This document shows, piece after piece, positions 51,475-62,897 of a DNA stretch of 64,000 bases. Source of the stretch: Gentiana macrophylla (Eukaryota > Streptophyta > Magnoliopsida > Gentianales > Gentianaceae); NCBI GenBank assembly GCA_026214975.1, contig JAOBSW010000184.1, positions 62,001 through 126,000 of the forward strand, read 5' to 3'. Within the stretch, counting starts at the first letter, position 1. Every line of letters starts with the position of its first letter. Made by a program: the position numbers and the translations under genes. The notes beneath the pieces were generated by a model, which saw only the letters and a list, made by a program, of their open reading frames with translations, was not told where the DNA came from and did not search any database.

Positions 51475-53033
51475 TGTTAAAGGTGAATTTATACGATCTA
51501 TAACGCTATATGTTATGCTAATTTATCTCGTATTAGTATGAATTTGTATAAGAAACAAGTGTTTAATGGATTTATTTGCGTAATGATACGTTGAAAGAGT
51601 TAATCGGAAAATAGATTGATTTATGTGATTTAATTGTTATTTCATGATTATTTGAGCGTTATTACATTTTGCGATGTTTCTATGTGTGTAGATACATGTT
51701 TGAAGCTCAGAAGATGATCACAAGTTGATTAAAGTTCGAGTTAATTAATGATGGAAAAGATAATGAAGGAATTGGATATGATAATAGAGATAGAGATGAA
51801 GGAATCTAGATAAAGTTGATCTCGGATCAAGCGCCCATCACCAACTAGCGCCCAGAGTGGACGGGCGTTGATATTCCAGCATTTGCAGCGCCCGTGAGAA
51901 GCCTTTACATTCGAGGATGATCATGTTTTTCCCGGACGAGCGCCCAATTTAAAGAAGGACGGGCGCCCGATCGACTTCGGCCCGACTCAAGAAGATTACA
52001 CCAGCCGACGAAGCGTCGCTTATTCCGACAAAGCGCCCGGCCCGCCGACTTGGTGAAACCGACCTAGTTTTCTATATAAGGCGGCGTGTTTTCTCCCAAT
52101 ATCATCATATATTCAAACCCTAAACCCTACAGGCGGCCAAGCTGCGTTTTCCTTTAGTTTTCATTCAGCTTTTACTCAATTATTTCAATACACTTTTACT
52201 ATAAACAATTCGATATTCAAGAGGATGCTAAGAGGCTAGGCCTCCATTGAACAAGCGTTGTGAAGCCGTCCGATTCAACTATTCGATTTCTTTTCGTGAT
52301 TATTTTGTGAGTACTTACTACGAGTTGTTCCTTTATCATGCTTTACGTTGTTTATTGCAATTTATGTCGAAAGATGCTTGCTCTATTGATCGCTTAATTG
52401 ATGAGAATCACGTTAGACGTTAGATCACCCACGATAAAGGATAGATATTTGATCTAATTAACGAGAGTTGTTAGATTAGATTTCTAGGTTAGGAATTGAG
52501 AGATTTCACACCTTGAATTGAGAGCGTTAATCTCAGATCGAAAGATATAGATTAATAGACTAACTAGCCTAAGAAATTAGGGTTCATACTTTTGAATAGG
52601 TGAATCACAACTTGACTAGTAATCACGAGATAATCTCGAATTGAAATTGAACGTTGATAGGATAGGTGGATCACTCGCTTGTTCGCTTTCGTAAACTATT
52701 GATTTTAAATCCTTTGAATCAATTGCTTAGCTTAGTTAATTTTTTCGTTGCATACTTAGAATAGGTTAGTTTAAATTGGTTCGCAACCCGTATCCTTCCG
52801 GCTTTAGATCATCTCTTCCGTCCGGGCTTTACGTTTTAGTTAAGTTTTATTTTCGGTTTCATCCATTTGTTTAGTTTAGTAATAGTGACATAGGTTAGTT
52901 AGATAAAAACTAGAAATCACAATCGTTAGTTCCCGTAAGATCGACCCGGCATTAACCGCTATTGCTACGATCCTTATACTTGAGGTTAACCGGATTATTA
53001 CTTGTTTATTTTGTGTTGATAAAATCCGTGACA
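51475..53033 (+). mobile_element. Athila-type element, 3' LTR
   Basis: 1559 bp from TGTTAAAGGTG to ...ATCCGTGACA. AT-rich stretches of over 100 bp are identical to the 5' LTR. About 25 differences, many of them indels, lie at C/G-rich positions (for example 51577, 51841, 51883, 51937, 52012-52050, 52800-52870). Confidence 0.95.
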
Positions 53034-53038
53034 TCCAT
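53034..53038. repeat. TSD TCCAT of Athila-type element, right copy
   Basis: Identical to 38577-38581, which proves a single insertion event for the 14452-bp element. Confidence 0.9.
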
Positions 53039-53262
53039 CGTAGTATAGTAAGGGCGAATCAAGGTCGATCCCACAGAGACAATGCAACTTAAGTATAAAC
53101 GATCCTAACCTAACTAAGAAGCTACATATATGGTCTTTGACCAACAAAGTACATAAAAGAAACTTGGTATTCCTCCCCCTCTTCCCACCAATCTACTAAC
53201 TTGGATTACTTAATCTTTATTTTTACTTCCCCGCACAATTTCCTTAAATTAATTGAGCGAGC
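53034..53262 (-). mobile_element. Solo LTR X, piece 2
   Basis: The continuation of solo LTR X after the Athila insertion. On the minus strand it contains ctctgtgggatcgacc, a phrase usual near the 3' end of Athila/Tat LTRs. It stops at the TSD CGAGC (53258-53262) of the next solo LTR. Confidence 0.75.
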
Positions 53263-54943
53263 TGATGAGAGTCAAATTGGCTATCATTTACTATGTAATT
53301 ATACCCCGTTTATACCTCGTTTTATATGTTTTCTGATACATTTGGTTGTATTTTGATGTATTTACACCTTGGTTATCATTTCGAGACCTAGGACGTAAAG
53401 TCCGGGATTCTCGGTCTTTTTCGGTGTATTTACTATACTCTCGGTCATCCTAGTGTCCTGTAGGGATTACGTGTGGTATTTGTTGTGATTTTGTACAGGA
53501 ATTCGGTTTTCGAGATGTCCGGAAGGCGTAGATACGAGGATTGAGCGTGTGCACGAAGCTTAAACGCTCAAACGGATCAAACGCGTGTTGGTACTACAAC
53601 CATACCTTCCATTGATATGCATTTTTATCCACCTTAGAGGCATTTTCTGGGCTGGGAATCTTCATGAAAGTTGTAGACAATTGAATGAAATTTCCAACTC
53701 AACTTGAATCACTCGATTTGGAGGTCTACACACAAAGTTATAGCCGATTTACTGAGGGTGTGTCAGCTAAGAGCGCGTGTAAGAAATGCTAGGCGCACGC
53801 CTGGCAGTTAAATTGGTCCAGAAAGTTTCAGCCTGTGTTTTCAGCATCCTAGGCGTGCGCCTGCACTTTCCTAGGCTCACGCCTAGCGTTTAGAACTCAT
53901 TAAACACTATAAATACCCCTATTTTGGATCTAGATTTCATCTTCTTCCTCTCCAACTCGTTTTTTTACCATTTTTCTGCAATTTTCATTAGTTTAGCTTA
54001 GTTTTTAGGTAGATTAGATTAGTTTAGTTATAGATTGTTGTAATCCGGAGGATCTCGGTGATAGCTTGATGCGTTATTGACGGGATTTCGCTCGGAGACT
54101 CGATTTTCTACAAGTTTAATATATTTGGTACTCGTTTTCTTTCGATTTCTTGCTTTCGATCTTGATGCTTGTTTGATTTCTTGTTATTTGCTTATCATAA
54201 TGAGTAGGTAATCGTTATATAGCCGAGATATGTGATAGTCTATGAAATCGAACCTTGGATTGTTCTTATGGTGTTCTTGATGTTTGATTGTTGATTTTCG
54301 ATGTGTTTGTAGTCCTAGAACTTACTCTTAATGACCTTTATTGAAATCACGACTCGATAATCATATTTCACGTATCTTCTTTACACATGTATTTTGCGAG
54401 AGAGATACGGGAACCGGGTTCTAGGATCACTCAGTAAAATCGATCGAGTTGTTCGATTCGGTTTCGTGTGTGGGATTTGTATCGATTTGTCGAGTGTTTC
54501 ATTGATCGTAGATCGTGTGAGGTCAGTTAAATCCGGTCAGCGGACTGTTGAACCTGACAAGGAGGGTAGATTATTGAATTAATGTCTATTCTCGAAAATA
54601 GGAAACGACACCCTTCGAGTGACATCGAGACGTTTAGGTGAGTCAAGAACACCTCTGGATCGAGCTAGGGTTAGACACTAGATGGTTGGATCATAGCTCG
54701 GCTATCTTGTTTTTCATAGTTTAAACTCTTTTTATTTTGTGCATGTTTTGTATATTTAGTTAGTAGAACCGGTGATCTGACAAGTCACCGTCTTCAATAT
54801 TTGTGTTGACCTGAACTAGGGATCGAGACCGACTTTGGTACTCGACCGGATTCCTCGTGGGATACGACCTTGACTCACCAATTCTAGGCTACAGTGACCC
54901 GGTACACTGCCGGTAAGATTGGACACTTAGAAAAGGCCGATCA
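53263..54943 (+). mobile_element. Second Gypsy solo LTR (1681 bp) inside X
   Basis: TGATGAGAGTC...GGCCGATCA with perfect 5-bp TSDs cgagc at 53258-53262 and 54944-54948. Its start and ~120 bp near 53630-53745 match the minus-strand LTR at 8252-10317, and its end carries gacccggtacactgccggta. There is no internal region, so it is a solo LTR left by recombination. The phrases 'ctaggcgcacgcctggcag' and 'ctaggcgtgcgcctgcac' recur at 53790-53885. Confidence 0.85.
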
Positions 54944-56082
54944 CGAGCTTTTAGTTTAGTTTTAAGCTACGGGTGCAATTTCTAACCCTATCTACTCCGA
55001 CCATGGTAGTAGATAATCTATACGCCAGCTACCCTCCTTAATTGGTCTGTAATATCCCATACGCATAAAGAACTAGAATTGCCGATATCGAGCGCTAATT
55101 CATACCGCTAACCCGCTTAGGCATCTATCGACACTGATTAGCATGTTCCTAGGGTCCATCAAGACTATGTCCTAACTAACACTTCACTATCAGTACTTCA
55201 CGTTAATTTACGAATTACGAATACTAGATTCGCCAGACCTATTACTCGTTTTAATTTTTTCTGTCGATCAACGTAGCTGACACTGAACCTCTAGATTAAG
55301 TTTCCTAAATTTGCCTCGGTAAACCGGTATAGACCGCCGGTTTACTGGGGGTGGCTTTTCTTAATTCTGGATCTACATTGCTCAATGCTGATTAATCTAA
55401 GTAAATTATGGGGTCTTTAAACATGCAGATTAACTAAAACACGTAAATACGAACAGATCTACCATATTGAAGACAAAAAGGAAAGTTCAAAGCTTCATAC
55501 CTACAACTATGGGGATCTAGCTCGATCCACTCAAGCTAGAGATGGTAGAGAAGGGAAGGAACCTAGAAAATAAACTTCAAAAGCCTTAAATGAACTTTAT
55601 TTCATCAAATTGTATAATGTATAAGATAGAATATGCAAAACTTATGTAATAATCAGTTGATGCGGCTTTATATAGATACAATAGCCGACTTATGACTCAT
55701 AGAAACCCTAACCGACCTAGCAAGTGCGGCAGATTCAATTTCGTGTCCCACAAGGTGGACCTAGCCCACGGTAAATCGGGCTAACCTTTCTCTTTTTCTC
55801 TGGCAGATCTCTTCATAGACTTCATTTACTTGGCCCAACACTCTTTCCTCTGGTCCAGCTTCATCCTTAAATGCTCCGGATTTGATACATCCACGAAAAT
55901 ACAAAAACACGGCAAAAAAAGCATCAAGCCTTCGGAAAATAACACAGATGAATCATGAACCTAGGAACATACACATAGCATTTAACACATATTCCATATA
56001 ATAACGAGCCTATCTATCCTATCTTGAGCATAATTCATGGTGAATAAAGGTATAATTAATGGTACTATTTAGAGCGTTATCA
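54944..56082 (-). mobile_element. Solo LTR X, piece 3 (5' end of LTR)
   Basis: On the minus strand X starts TGATAACGCTCTAAATAG at 56082. With the two nested inserts removed, X is about 1.4 kb, runs TGAT...ATCA and has a TSD but no coding sequence, so it is a solo LTR of an Athila/Tat-like Gypsy. Short frames inside (for example around 55600) are not accepted. Confidence 0.8.
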
Positions 56083-56087
56083 GTTGA
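56083..56087. repeat. TSD GTTGA of solo LTR X, right copy
   Basis: Matches 38523-38527; on the minus strand it is the TCAAC codon pair of the Del/Tekay polyprotein. Confidence 0.85.
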
Positions 56088-57378
56088 GATGATGGGGTAA
56101 CACCTTACCTTAGAGTACTTAGAATTTCCTTGGTAGGTGATTGAGGTATTTCCTGGTGTCTTGAAGATTACCTTATTATCCTTACAATCTAAGAAATCTA
56201 GGTGAACATGATTCTTTGACAACCAATCAATTCCCAAGATAACATTAAATCCGCAAAGTCCAACACTACAAGGTCATACTCACACTTGTACTTACCAACT
56301 TGTATCGTAGTGGCGAGGTATCATATATCTTATCAACCTTAGAATTCTCCTTAAAGGTGTAATGATAAATAAAGGTTTCTTGACTTTCCAAAAGGTATCC
56401 TAAGTTGTTCAAATTACCTTAACTAACACAAACGTGTTTGAAGTGCCGGTGTCAACCAAACCGGATATAGGTAAAATAGTACCTAGCAAGTATGTAAACA
56501 AGTATTCAAGCAACAAAGCACTTCTTTAAGCAAAAGAACCAATCTTAAATGTAATGCAACAATAGGTACCCGCCACAACACCGTGACTGCCTTATAAACT
56601 ACCGTGTCCATGGCAAACACTTTACTCCGCTCGCTAAGTCTACTTCTTCCTGATGGCGGTCTAGAAGTTGCTGCTGAACTCTAACTCTTACCCTTCTGTG
56701 GGCAGTCCTTGACCATGTGTGATGTGCTACCATAATGGAAACAAGATCCTTTGCCCGAACGACACTCTTCTGTATGTGACTTGCCACACTTAGGACACAT
56801 AGGTGGCTGTGCTGAACCTGTAGCTGTGGCTGCTCTCCTAAATCTCTGCGGAGGCGCCTGTCTATGCCCCTGGCCTAAGCTAAGGGGCATCTTCAAAAGT
56901 TTCTTTGAAGATTCGGCATTATGGGTCTCGGTCTCTAAACACTTATTCAAAAACTTGGCCATAGTCTTTGGCCTGTCCCCTGCCAGATGATCCATAATAT
57001 CCTTGGATAGTCATTCCATGAAGCGAGACACCTTACTTGGTCACTTGCCATGACCGTGGGTACGTACTTTCCAAACTCATGGAACCTTCTCTAGTACTCT
57101 ATGATCATATGACTTCATGACGAAGGTGGTAAAACTCATTCTCATTTGTTGGCCTCTGAGCTACTGAAAGAATTCATCCATAAAAGCCGCCTTATACTTG
57201 TCCCAGTCAGTGATCTTACCTCTGGTATTTTCAATCATATTTGCCCACTTCTGGGTTGCTCCCGTCAGAAGCAATCCTGCCAAGTTTGCCCACCTATCTC
57301 TGGACAATATCATCTTCCCATAATTTTCAAAAGTTGATAAGTCCACCATTTGTGGTTATTCTTGGATCGTTTTGGCCT
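56088..57378 (-). pseudogene. Del/Tekay-type Gypsy gag and protease
   Basis: Minus-strand order: gag core with SRDRWANLAGLLLTGATQKW and ITDWDKYKAAFMDEFFQ (57310-57161); RPKTMAKFLNKCLETETHN (56970); a CCHC zinc knuckle MCPKCGKSHTEECRSGKGSC with FHYGSTSHMVKDCPQKG (56790-56690); protease with MGIDWLSKNHVHLDFLDCKD (56237) and KVIFKTPGNTSITYQGNSKY, ending KVRCYPIIST at 56087. This is the 5' half of the element whose pol lies at 35641-38527. It is cut at about 57378 by another Gypsy LTR, so the gag N-terminus and 5' LTR are outside or lost. Confidence 0.85.
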
Positions 57379-58356
57379 GTTATAATGCCTATTTTGTGAT
57401 TTTCGTATGGTAAATTTGCCTCTTTTGGACTAGGTTACTACTGTGGCTTTGATATTTTGCAGATATGGTGAATCCGATCATAAAAGGCAATGAGAATAAG
57501 CTAAAAATGAGTCAAAATCATGAAGGCATGAAGAATCACACCCCAGGTGTGAAAGAATGGAACATGGTGTGAAAAAAATGCGAAAACTATTCAGATTTTT
57601 TGCAGGCCAACGAAATGTTCTGATTGGTGGAGACAATTTCCTACGTGATTTTCATGAAGATGGCGTGAAGAAGAGAAAAAATAGGAAAAAAATACGCCAT
57701 TATCTTCCTATTTTCTAGGAATTTTATTTTAGGAGATAAATTACATAATTTTAATTTAGGAAAACTCCTATTTATCCAAAATAAATTCCTTTAAGTGGCA
57801 AAAATTGTCATTCACGCATATACATCAGATTTTGGTCGACTTTGGCTCCTCCTTCATCATCATCATCATCATCATCATCATCCCTCATCCCCAAGAACGA
57901 AGGTTTTAGATTCAAGAACGAGGATTTTCCATGGATTTAATTATTTTATGAAATATATTGACGGTTATTTTCTCTCTCTCTCTTCTCTTTTCCTATTTTA
58001 TTTATTTTTTCTCGTCAAGATATGAATTGTATAGTTGAATCTTGGAATCTTGATATGTTACGAGAGTAAATATTAGTTTCTTGGATTAGGAGAAGCCCGG
58101 TGACGATTATATGGTTTTAAAGATACAATCTTTTTATTGATAAAGGACATTTTCCATTTTTATGAATTTGATCTTGTATGCTTATTCATGTAATTTTCCG
58201 GAAATAATATCTCGAAGGAGTGAATGGCCATAGGATTGCATGAGAAATTTCATTCGATTAATTGATGACAGAAAAAGTGCTAATTAACCGATAACCTAGA
58301 AACCAATATCAAATCTTCAGGATTTCCTGAATGAAAATTAGGTTACACCTAAAGTG
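57379..58356 (+). mobile_element. Gypsy LTR (5' part), interrupted by Copia
   Basis: Starts TGTTATAATGCCTATTTTG, has the phrase 'gatattttgcagatatgg' typical of Gypsy LTRs, an (ATC)n tract and an untranslated, AT-rich second half. It is cut at 58357 by the Copia LTR before its end is reached. No gene. The superfamily call is an inference from style and position. Confidence 0.5.
57854..57882. repeat. (ATC)n microsatellite
   Basis: Nine or ten perfect catcat units. Confidence 0.9.
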
Positions 58357-60175
58357 TGTTGGAAAGATGTCCTAAACCCAATCGGGTTGGACCGGATCCG
58401 ACCGGGTCGGGTCATTTACAGTCTACTTAGTTCATGTAATAACTTTATTATGATTAATAAAAGCACTTATGTTATTATATATTGTTTGTCTTCATATTAT
58501 TTGTTGTACATATATGGTAACGTCCCTAGTGTCAAACTGTGATAGAGAAACCATGATGGTGATTATGGTTGATGAGATCACTAATCACTATAACAAGTTT
58601 GGTACTTAAATGTCTCTAGTCCTATGTACTATCAAATGGGACATTGATAGTATAATCAGACTAGCACGTATTGGATGTCTTCTATCTTATAGAAGGTAGG
58701 GATAGATCTCGTCATCGAAGTGTAGAGACACTTGGGACCATGACGTGGACGTGTATTAGAGAATGCGACGTTAGATCGACTCCACTTACATTAAGTGTCA
58801 CACTATGTAGCGGTTGTGTAATTATCCTTGGACCGAGTCTTCATGGCATCACGGTGTGGATTGTCATGCTTTGACACTATTGAGATTTCCCCTAGCCACG
58901 GGGCGATCATGCGGTAGTGATTGGGTATGATATTGAAGCATGCGGATTATAAATGATTGGTCGTCCGGGAATCGCGTATCCTATGATTGGGATCGAATAT
59001 CCGAAATGGCCTTCTTATAAGGAATGTCTAGCTCTCGAGAATATTTGCAAAGTGGGAGTAAATGTGTTATCCCGAGAGAGCTTGGTATCCAGATTATAAG
59101 ATACGATCGTTAATGTATTGACACTCGAGATACGATCGTATGGATATTATTACAACGATAGGATTGAAAGTTACATGGTAACTGCTTCACATGAAAGGTA
59201 GTAGTCATTGCTTTTAACTCTTTCGATGATTGGGGGTCACGGTGTGTTGCTAGACGCTATCCCGTGATCGTTAGGCATGAAGGGCATTTTAGTAAATTTC
59301 ACTTTGTGTCTACGGCCAACATATTCAGAAGCCTATCGGGTCACACACATGAACTTCGAGTCGGATTAAAATGCGGTTATAGTTGATAACCAAATAATGA
59401 AAGTTTATCTCTAGACTATAAAGGTTATAGTGGTAAATTAATATGGTGGTATTTATTTATTATGAATAAATAAAAATACAAGATATTAATTATATACAAA
59501 TTATATTAATTAAAGAATATTCCGGAAGTCAATTTATTGACTATTGGGGCGCCACATCTAGGGTATAAGAGGTACACTTGGATTGTGCACTTTAATTAAT
59601 AAGATTACCATAATATTAATATAAGATATGAATTGATTTGGAAAAATAGATTTATGGTAATAAGATAATTATATTCAATATAAGATATTGACAAAATTAA
59701 TTATAATAAAAGAGATAAATCAATCTAATTGATTTTCCTTATTTTATTGGGAAAATGTTTTCTTCTACTCCACTCTAGGTTGGGGCGCCCCCTACACTAT
59801 AAATAAGAGGTGGGTGTCAAGCTTTTTGTACATCACAATTGCAAGAGCTCATAGTTCTTGTGTAAAATGAAGAGCATCCTATAGTGAGTATGTGAAGGAG
59901 GAAAAAGGCCGGTCTAGCAACCGGAGTTTTCCAATAGCAATCCAAGGAGGATTCGGCGAGGAGTTCGTGTGGATTAGCGATAGAGGCCAGACAGCGTGGA
60001 CGGCTTGCAAGATCAGATTACTACTCTCCGTTGACGGTCAAAGCGACGATCTTATAGATCATCAAGGTATAACCGTCAAACTATTTTAACGTGTTTATTG
60101 CATTAAACGAAGAACGATCTAGAAAAAAGGAAATCAAATTTTAAATTCACTGCGTTAAACTAGTGATTTCTAACA
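58357..60175 (+). mobile_element. Copia 5' LTR (1819 bp)
   Basis: From TGTTGGAAAGATGTCC to ...GTGATTTCTAACA, followed two bases later by a primer-binding site. A TATA box (ctataaataagagg, about 59797-59810) lies 380 bp before the end. The phrase ggggcgcc occurs three times (near 59547 and 59782). The 3' partner lies beyond the window. Length is long for Copia but known. Confidence 0.85.
59797..59806 (+). promoter_or_regulatory. LTR TATA box
   Basis: ctataaataa in the LTR, with a C-rich stretch just upstream. Transcription of the element would start about 30 bp downstream. Confidence 0.6.
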
Positions 60176-60177
60176 AG

Positions 60178-60188
60178 TGGTATCGAGC
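60178..60188 (+). other. tRNA-Met primer-binding site (one base short)
   Basis: tggtatcgagc after the LTR; the canonical site is TGGTATCAGAGC, so an A is missing. Confidence 0.8.
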
Positions 60189-62049
60189 GGACTTGAGCTT
60201 AAGCAATAAGCATAATTTAATTACGTTGTAATTAATCGATAGATGCAAGATCTCATAATCGAAGCGTTTAAAACAAAAAAGGAAAAGATTGGGGGCTCGG
60301 CCGATCGCGCGGCCCTCCTCCTCTGCGGGCGGCGCGGCTCTAGTGGTTGCCGTCGTCGGGTAATCCTCTTCCAACGGGAGATCGATCTTTTCTATTTGTG
60401 ATATTTATTGTACATAGATATCTCGTTTGTTTAGTTGTGTCATGTGGCCAACCAATGGTTCAAATAGTTTGGGCCATTGGGAAACCGTAGTGGCATATTA
60501 GCCTTTCCAAATTTTGATTTGGAATAGGCCTAGGCCCTTTTCAAATATTTGATTTGTAAAAGGTATAGGCCTAGGCCACTTCCAAAATTTTAATTTTGGA
60601 AATTTTCCAGGCCTAAACCAAAATTATTTGGCCTTTCCAAATATTTGATTTGAAATAGGCGCAGCCCTTTTCAAATATTTGATTTGTAAAGGCTAAGCCT
60701 GCCACTTCCAAAATTTTGATTTTGGAAAGTGGTAGCCCAAACCAAATTTGGTTTGGAAGATGCCATTTTAGTTTAGGAAACCAAAACATCCCTTTTGATT
60801 AAGAGTCAAAATGAAAGGAAACAAATTGGAGACTTTATAATTTTGATTTTATTTTGAATAGTTCAAATTTAATAAAATTGAAATTAAAAACGATTTAAAA
60901 TTAAATGTTATTTTATTTTCGTTAAGTCATATAATTAATTAAAAGTTATTTAATTATTTGATATGATTAAACAAAGATGCATAAGTAGTTAAAATTAGAA
61001 TTTAATCTTTTCATAAGATAAAATTGTATGGATTAGTTTTGTAGATATAATGTGATTATATGGACCCGATTGATCATGGACTCGACCAATAGGATAGGTG
61101 GGAGTGTTTTCTTTATGTTAAAAATTGTCATAGGTCGTTATGAAAACGTGACCTAGTTTACGTTTGCATTTATCCCATTCCCATTAGCTCCCCCCGTGTG
61201 CTGCGGGTGTAATTATTTATTAGATAGATTATTATGTAACAAGAATGGAGCAAGAAGATGAAGACCAAAGAGAAACAAAGAACTCATTGGCGTCACAAAG
61301 AATAAAGATCTTATTGGCGGTTGCGAGACACTTTAGTTTGTGACCCACGGTTTCGTCAGTTTGTATTTGAAACCGCACCTAGGAAAAGTCCATGATCATA
61401 CCGGTTATTTTGTGCACAGAATGTTGTTTATGTTTTACTTTGTATGATATCGTAGTAATATGCACATAGTAGATGAGACCATAATTAAACCAAATTATTT
61501 AAGTGAATTAATTTAAAAATTATTCCCACAACAAAAATCGAGCCAAAATTGTCTCCCAATATTATAGCGATGGTGAAGAGCCTGTGTTCGGATCCAACTG
61601 ATCGACCACCATCGGGAGTTGACCTACCTCGGGTATATCATCGTTATTGAGATATGATCGCATGAGATATCGTGAATATTGTGTTACGACTCGACTAAAG
61701 TCTTTTGGTGATTGTCCACCGTCGGGTCGCGTCGACTTTAGAGACAAGGGTTGACTACCACACATAGAATGCTGGTATCAAAGAGTTGACTGGTCAACCA
61801 TCGGGAGTCGATATGATGCGATCGTGGTAGGAGTACCTACTTTTGAAATTGCCAAGATTGATCGACCACCGTCGTCGGGATTAAAGCGACTAGATTGGAT
61901 CCAAACCACTAAAGAAAAATTATTTTCTTGAAAGTCAATTGGGAATAGTTGGCTAGTGGGAGTAAAAACCTTATAAAATTTTTAAGTCTGATTTAGGGTT
62001 TTTATACATGAGCTTTTACTTATTCTATCTTTATTTATTGTTGTAGAAA
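60189..62049 (+). repeat. Copia leader with two repeat families
   Basis: No coding frame. 60490-60760 holds repeats of ccaaatatttgatttg, ccaaaattttgattttgg and 'ggcctaggcc' phrases that are partly self-complementary. 61590-61880 holds four copies of a 'gaccaccatcggg.gttga' phrase (61603, 61696, 61793, 61863). GC-rich DNA at 60295-60345 (gatcgcgcggccctcctcctc) is out of character with the rest. Confidence 0.7.
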
Positions 62050-62897
62050 ATGTCAAACAAATTGAACCTTTGTTTTATCATCGACAACAAGCTTGACGAA
62101 AACTAATTTTCTCGATTGGGAAAGAAACCTCAAAATCGTTTTGAGGCACGAGAAGATTGGCTATGTCTTGGGCGAGGCCACGCCGGAGAAGCCCAACGAG
62201 GTTGGTGCAGAATCTTTGTCGAAGTATAACAAGCACTTGCTCGACAAGATCGATGCTACATGTATCATGCTTGCTTCGATGACACAGAATCGCAAAAAAA
62301 ATAGCATGAGTCCATGGACGCTACACAATCATGGTTCACCTAAAGGAACTCTATGCTTCTCGCCTCTTGACCGAGAGGTACGAGGTCTCAAGGCCCTATT
62401 TAGTTGTAAGATGGCATCTGGGACTGCGGTGGGGTCACACTTGCTTAAGATGATCGGTACATAGAGAGGCTTGGGAAGTTGGGCCACAAGTTGGAACGAG
62501 AAGTGAGTATTGACTTGATTCTACAATCTCTACAGGATTCATTCTCACAGTTCGTGATGAATTATCACATGAACAAGATAGATTGCTCCCTTGTGGAGTT
62601 ATTGAACATGTTGAAAACTGTTGAGGGCACTGTGGGGAAGGGAAAGCATGTGTTGCTGGTCACTTCAAGAAAGGGAAGGCAAAAGCCCAGAAAAATTCCA
62701 AGAAGGCGAAGGCTGCACCTAAGACAACGCCTAAAATAGCGAAAGACAAATCCAAGGATGCTTGCTTCCATTGCGGTGAGACCGAAATTGGAGGGGCGCA
62801 AAGCGCAAAGGCTTTTGAGTACCAAGAAGAAGCATTCGATGCTTCGACTTCGTGTATATTTATGATCAACATTACTTCTTCTAAGTCTAACCACTAG
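62050..62897 (+). pseudogene. Copia gag with zinc-knuckle remnant
   Basis: From ATG 62050 (MSNKLNLCFIIDNKL) the frame shifts once near 62090, then NFLDWERNLKIVLRHEKIGY and VLGEATPEKPNE, a typical Copia Gag ('N...W...L...L'). The helices LILQSLQDSFSQFVMNYHMN and LVELLNMLKTVEG follow at 62520-62630. KDACFHCGE near 62757 is the first half of a CCHC knuckle; the second half is not readable. Several indels lie at G/C runs (for example 62290 and 62340). It provides the particle protein of the element. Confidence 0.78.

Noticed and set aside
38528..56082. A single giant Gypsy element from X's left end to its right end
   Set aside because: The coding sequences inside belong to the + strand Athila-type element, which has its own LTR pair and TSD; X alone is a minus-strand solo LTR.
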